From positions 1 through 7,887 of the forward strand of contig JAKQKW010000368.1 in NCBI GenBank assembly GCA_029560455.1: DNA of 7,887 nucleotides, in the 5' to 3' direction. Numbering within the stretch: position 1 is the first letter of the stretch; each line of letters opens with the position of its first letter. The notes beneath the pieces are model-generated. The model did not search any database. It was given only the letters and a program-made list of their open reading frames with translations, and was not told the DNA's origin. The stretch is from Candidatus Rifleibacteriota bacterium. GTDB taxonomy: Bacteria > Riflebacteria > Ozemobacteria > Ozemobacterales > Ozemobacteraceae. Positions 6,845-7,887 of this stretch are shown in pieces. Made by a program: the position numbers and the translations under genes.

Positions 6845-6876
6845 AAAAAAGGCGTCGAGTAATCGACGCCTTTTTT
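6845..6876. terminator. Bidirectional rho-independent terminator
   Basis: A perfect 8-bp stem GGCGTCGA (6851-6858) and TCGACGCC (6863-6870) encloses the loop GTAA, a GNRA-type tetraloop on the plus strand. Six T follow (6871-6876) and six A precede (6845-6850), so each strand reads hairpin then U-run. It lies 12 bp after the Cys-rich gene stop and 13 bp after the end of the convergent dehydratase gene, so it can end both transcripts. Confidence 0.93.
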
Positions 6877-6888
6877 ATTTGCTGCTTT

Positions 6889-7209
6889 TCAGAGACGATT
6901 CACATGCGCAGCCATGACAAAGTCATTTTTATGCAGGCCGTTGATTTTTGAGGTTTTAAATTTTACCTTGCAAAAACCCCAGCCAATCGTCAGAACCGGG
7001 TGATGGCCCATTTCGTCAGCCAGCCTGCCGACTTTAACAGCAAAGCTCATGGCTTCGGCAAAGTCCTTGAAGACAAATTTGCGGGTAATCTCTCTCGCTT
7101 CAGAATCGAGCTGCCATTCCGGCAGACCAGTTAAATATGTTTCGCACGCCTCACGGGTCAGAGGCTCCATATCAGAACTGCATGGAACACAGGTACGATG
7201 CTCAGTCAT
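6889..7209 (-). CDS. phhB: Pterin-4a-carbinolamine dehydratase
   Basis: A 106-aa cytoplasmic enzyme that dehydrates 4a-hydroxy-tetrahydropterin during recycling of pterin cofactors, classically after phenylalanine hydroxylase. The signature EMGHHP (66-71) supplies the catalytic His69-His70 pair, followed by WGFCKVKFKT and the ending GLHKNDFVMAAHVNRL, all typical of the family. The N-terminal CVPC (7-10), followed by a Pro-Leu-Thr and a later EW, is shared by many bacterial members. Length matches the family. The ATG at 7209-7207 has a strong ribosome site GGAGGT (7220-7215) 5 bp away. No phenylalanine hydroxylase gene is in view, so the substrate pathway here is open; stand-alone copies are common in bacteria. 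Confidence 0.95.
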   Translation of the reverse strand: MTEHRTCVPCSSDMEPLTREACETYLTGLPEWQLDSEAREITRKFVFKDFAEAMSFAVKVGRLADEMGHHPVLTIGWGFCKVKFKTSKINGLHKNDFVMAAHVNRL

Positions 7210-7229
7210 ATTTTACCTCCCATGCCATC

Positions 7230-7260
7230 ATTTTAACACACCTACGCCATCGCTTTTCAA
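7230..7260 (-). promoter_or_regulatory. Extended -10 promoter for the dehydratase gene
   Basis: On the minus strand TGTTAAAAT (7238-7230) is an extended -10 (TG, one base, TAAAAT). A TTGAAA (7260-7255) lies upstream, but the 19-bp spacing is long, so the TG motif probably matters more. The predicted start near 7223 leaves a very short leader before the GGAGGT ribosome site. Confidence 0.5.
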
Positions 7261-7336
7261 CCCCTGCCAGCAGCGGGCCCAGCAATTCTCGGTCAAAAAT
7301 CCAATCTTCAATATCAAAATTGCGAAGGCGAGAAGA

Positions 7337-7395
7337 CGGGATTGCTTTTTCGTAAGCTTGTGAGCGAAGCGAATCGCTGAAGAAAAAGCAACCCG
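7337..7395. repeat. Imperfect inverted repeat (14-bp stem) in a non-coding stretch
   Basis: CGGG plus TTGCTTTTTC (7337-7351, with A7341 bulged) pairs with GAAAAAGCAACCCG (7382-7395). The 30-nt interior holds a smaller hairpin, AGCGA (7363-7367) with TCGCT (7374-7378). A further small hairpin, CGGC (7394-7397) with GCCG (7404-7407), overlaps the right arm. There is no T-run next to it on either strand, so it does not look like a terminator. It may be a dispersed intergenic repeat or part of a structured RNA. The surrounding gap 7210-7499 otherwise shows only the dehydratase promoter and an AT-rich part with the palindrome ATTGATCAAT (7451-7460); I see no gene in it. Confidence 0.55.
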
Positions 7396-7499
7396 GCTGA
7401 TAGGCCGAAGCTGACCCTTAAGAAGAATAAGCCGTTAAACAAAATCATTTATTGATCAATGTTTTATAACTCACCGAGAATTACTGAACAGAGCCCGCG

Positions 7500-7887
7500 T
7501 TAGACCGGGTGATACCAGTCGGTGCACCTTGAACAGGTTGCTTCAGACTCGAATTTCAGTTTAAGGTGGTTTTGCCTGAACTGCTTTGCGAAATCAGAGC
7601 TCCAGATATCTTTGAGGCTGTTCTGCTTAAGATCGCCAATAATCATTCTGCCATCAAAATCGTATGGGCATGCTGAAACACGGCCATCACAGAGAACCGT
7701 CAGGCTCAAAACCGCATTACGGCACGGGCGCCGTCGCACCGGAGTGAAATCAACCTTCGAAGTGCGCGCTCTGGCGCCGGCAAATGTCGAATCTCCGAGA
7801 ATCTGATACCACTGAACAGCTTCGGGTGCACTGTCAAATGGCCATTTAAAAAAATGATCTTTAAATACAGGCCTGACAACCTGTTTC
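7500..7887 (-). CDS. Radical SAM/SPASM-domain protein (C-terminal fragment, cut by window edge)
   Basis: The frame is open from the right edge to the TAA at 7502-7500, giving 128 residues without a start. The GTG at 7739-7737 is internal to the frame, not a start. The C-terminal 75 residues read as a SPASM domain, the extra iron-sulfur-binding region of many radical SAM enzymes: RRRPCRNAVLSLTVLCDGRV, then SACPYDFDG, then an IIGDLKQNSLKDIWSSDFAK stretch (family pattern of Gly-Asn/Asp-Leu, a Ser-Leu and an Ile-Trp), and finally CSRC near the end. The cysteines in PCRN, SACP and CSRC are candidate auxiliary cluster ligands. The radical SAM core with its CxxxCxxC motif would lie beyond the edge and is not seen. 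Such enzymes modify peptides, sugars or cofactors; the substrate is unknown. Confidence 0.8.
   Translation of the reverse strand, partial: KQVVRPVFKDHFFKWPFDSAPEAVQWYQILGDSTFAGARARTSKVDFTPVRRRPCRNAVLSLTVLCDGRVSACPYDFDGRMIIGDLKQNSLKDIWSSDFAKQFRQNHLKLKFESEATCSRCTDWYHPV

Noticed and set aside
6424..6846. 140-codon open frame on the minus strand opposite the Cys-rich gene, plus others at 6564-6826
   Set aside because: They are antisense shadows created by the repetitive Lys/Cys codons; their Cys/Leu/Ala-rich products mirror the repeats, and no ribosome site or promoter supports them.
7049..7363. Plus-strand frames spanning the dehydratase gene start and the gap
   Set aside because: Half overlaps the dehydratase gene antisense; the remainder is low-information sequence with no ribosome site, and it runs into the inverted repeat.
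7337..7395. Inverted repeat as a terminator for the radical SAM-type gene
   Set aside because: No U-run follows on either strand, and it lies over 100 bp beyond that gene's stop.
7441..7465. AT-rich hairpin around ATTGATCAAT as terminator or operator
   Set aside because: The stem is short, AT-only apart from a few pairs and interrupted; the 10-bp palindrome can arise by chance and has no nearby promoter.

Overview
The window looks like ordinary chromosome from a diderm (outer-membrane) bacterium with roughly balanced base composition. The evidence is an LptF/LptG-type lipopolysaccharide export permease, several proteins with Sec signal peptides, and a nucleotide-sugar cluster. Nothing here fixes the phylum. 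The mix of an LmeA-like (DUF2993) protein, a degenerate 5'-nucleotidase-like protein and a Lys/Cys-rich exported protein suggests a less-studied lineage rather than an enteric bacterium, but that is only an impression. I saw no mobile element, CRISPR array, tRNA or rRNA.

Left part (1-2447, all minus strand): a surface-sugar operon transcribed leftwards in the order ugd (UDP-glucose 6-dehydrogenase, TTG start), then a sugar-1-phosphate nucleotidyltransferase with a C-terminal left-handed beta-helix (ATGA overlap with ugd), then the first 37 codons of a pseB-like UDP-GlcNAc 4,6-dehydratase that runs off the left edge. Together they activate sugars for a capsule, O-antigen or glycosylated surface structure.

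Middle (2448-5926): a roughly 100-bp divergent promoter region carries a good sigma70-like promoter facing right. It drives a tight three-gene set: an LptF/LptG-family permease, a secreted 498-aa protein that reads as a 5'-nucleotidase/UshA relative with its metal ligands replaced, and a secreted DUF2993/LmeA-like lipid-binding protein. The set suggests a cell-envelope lipid-handling unit.

Right-middle (5927-6876): a separately promoted gene for an exported Lys/Cys/His-rich repeat protein with 26 cysteines in the last 149 residues, many in i,i+4 ladders. It ends at a symmetrical hairpin terminator that can also serve the convergent gene.

Right end (6889-7887, minus strand): a complete pterin-4a-carbinolamine dehydratase gene with its own promoter; a 290-bp non-coding stretch holding a 14-bp imperfect inverted repeat; and the C-terminal 128 codons of a radical SAM/SPASM-type protein cut by the right edge.

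The items most worth following up are the cysteine-ladder protein and the apparently metal-dead 5'-nucleotidase-like protein encoded between an Lpt permease and an LmeA-like lipid binder.
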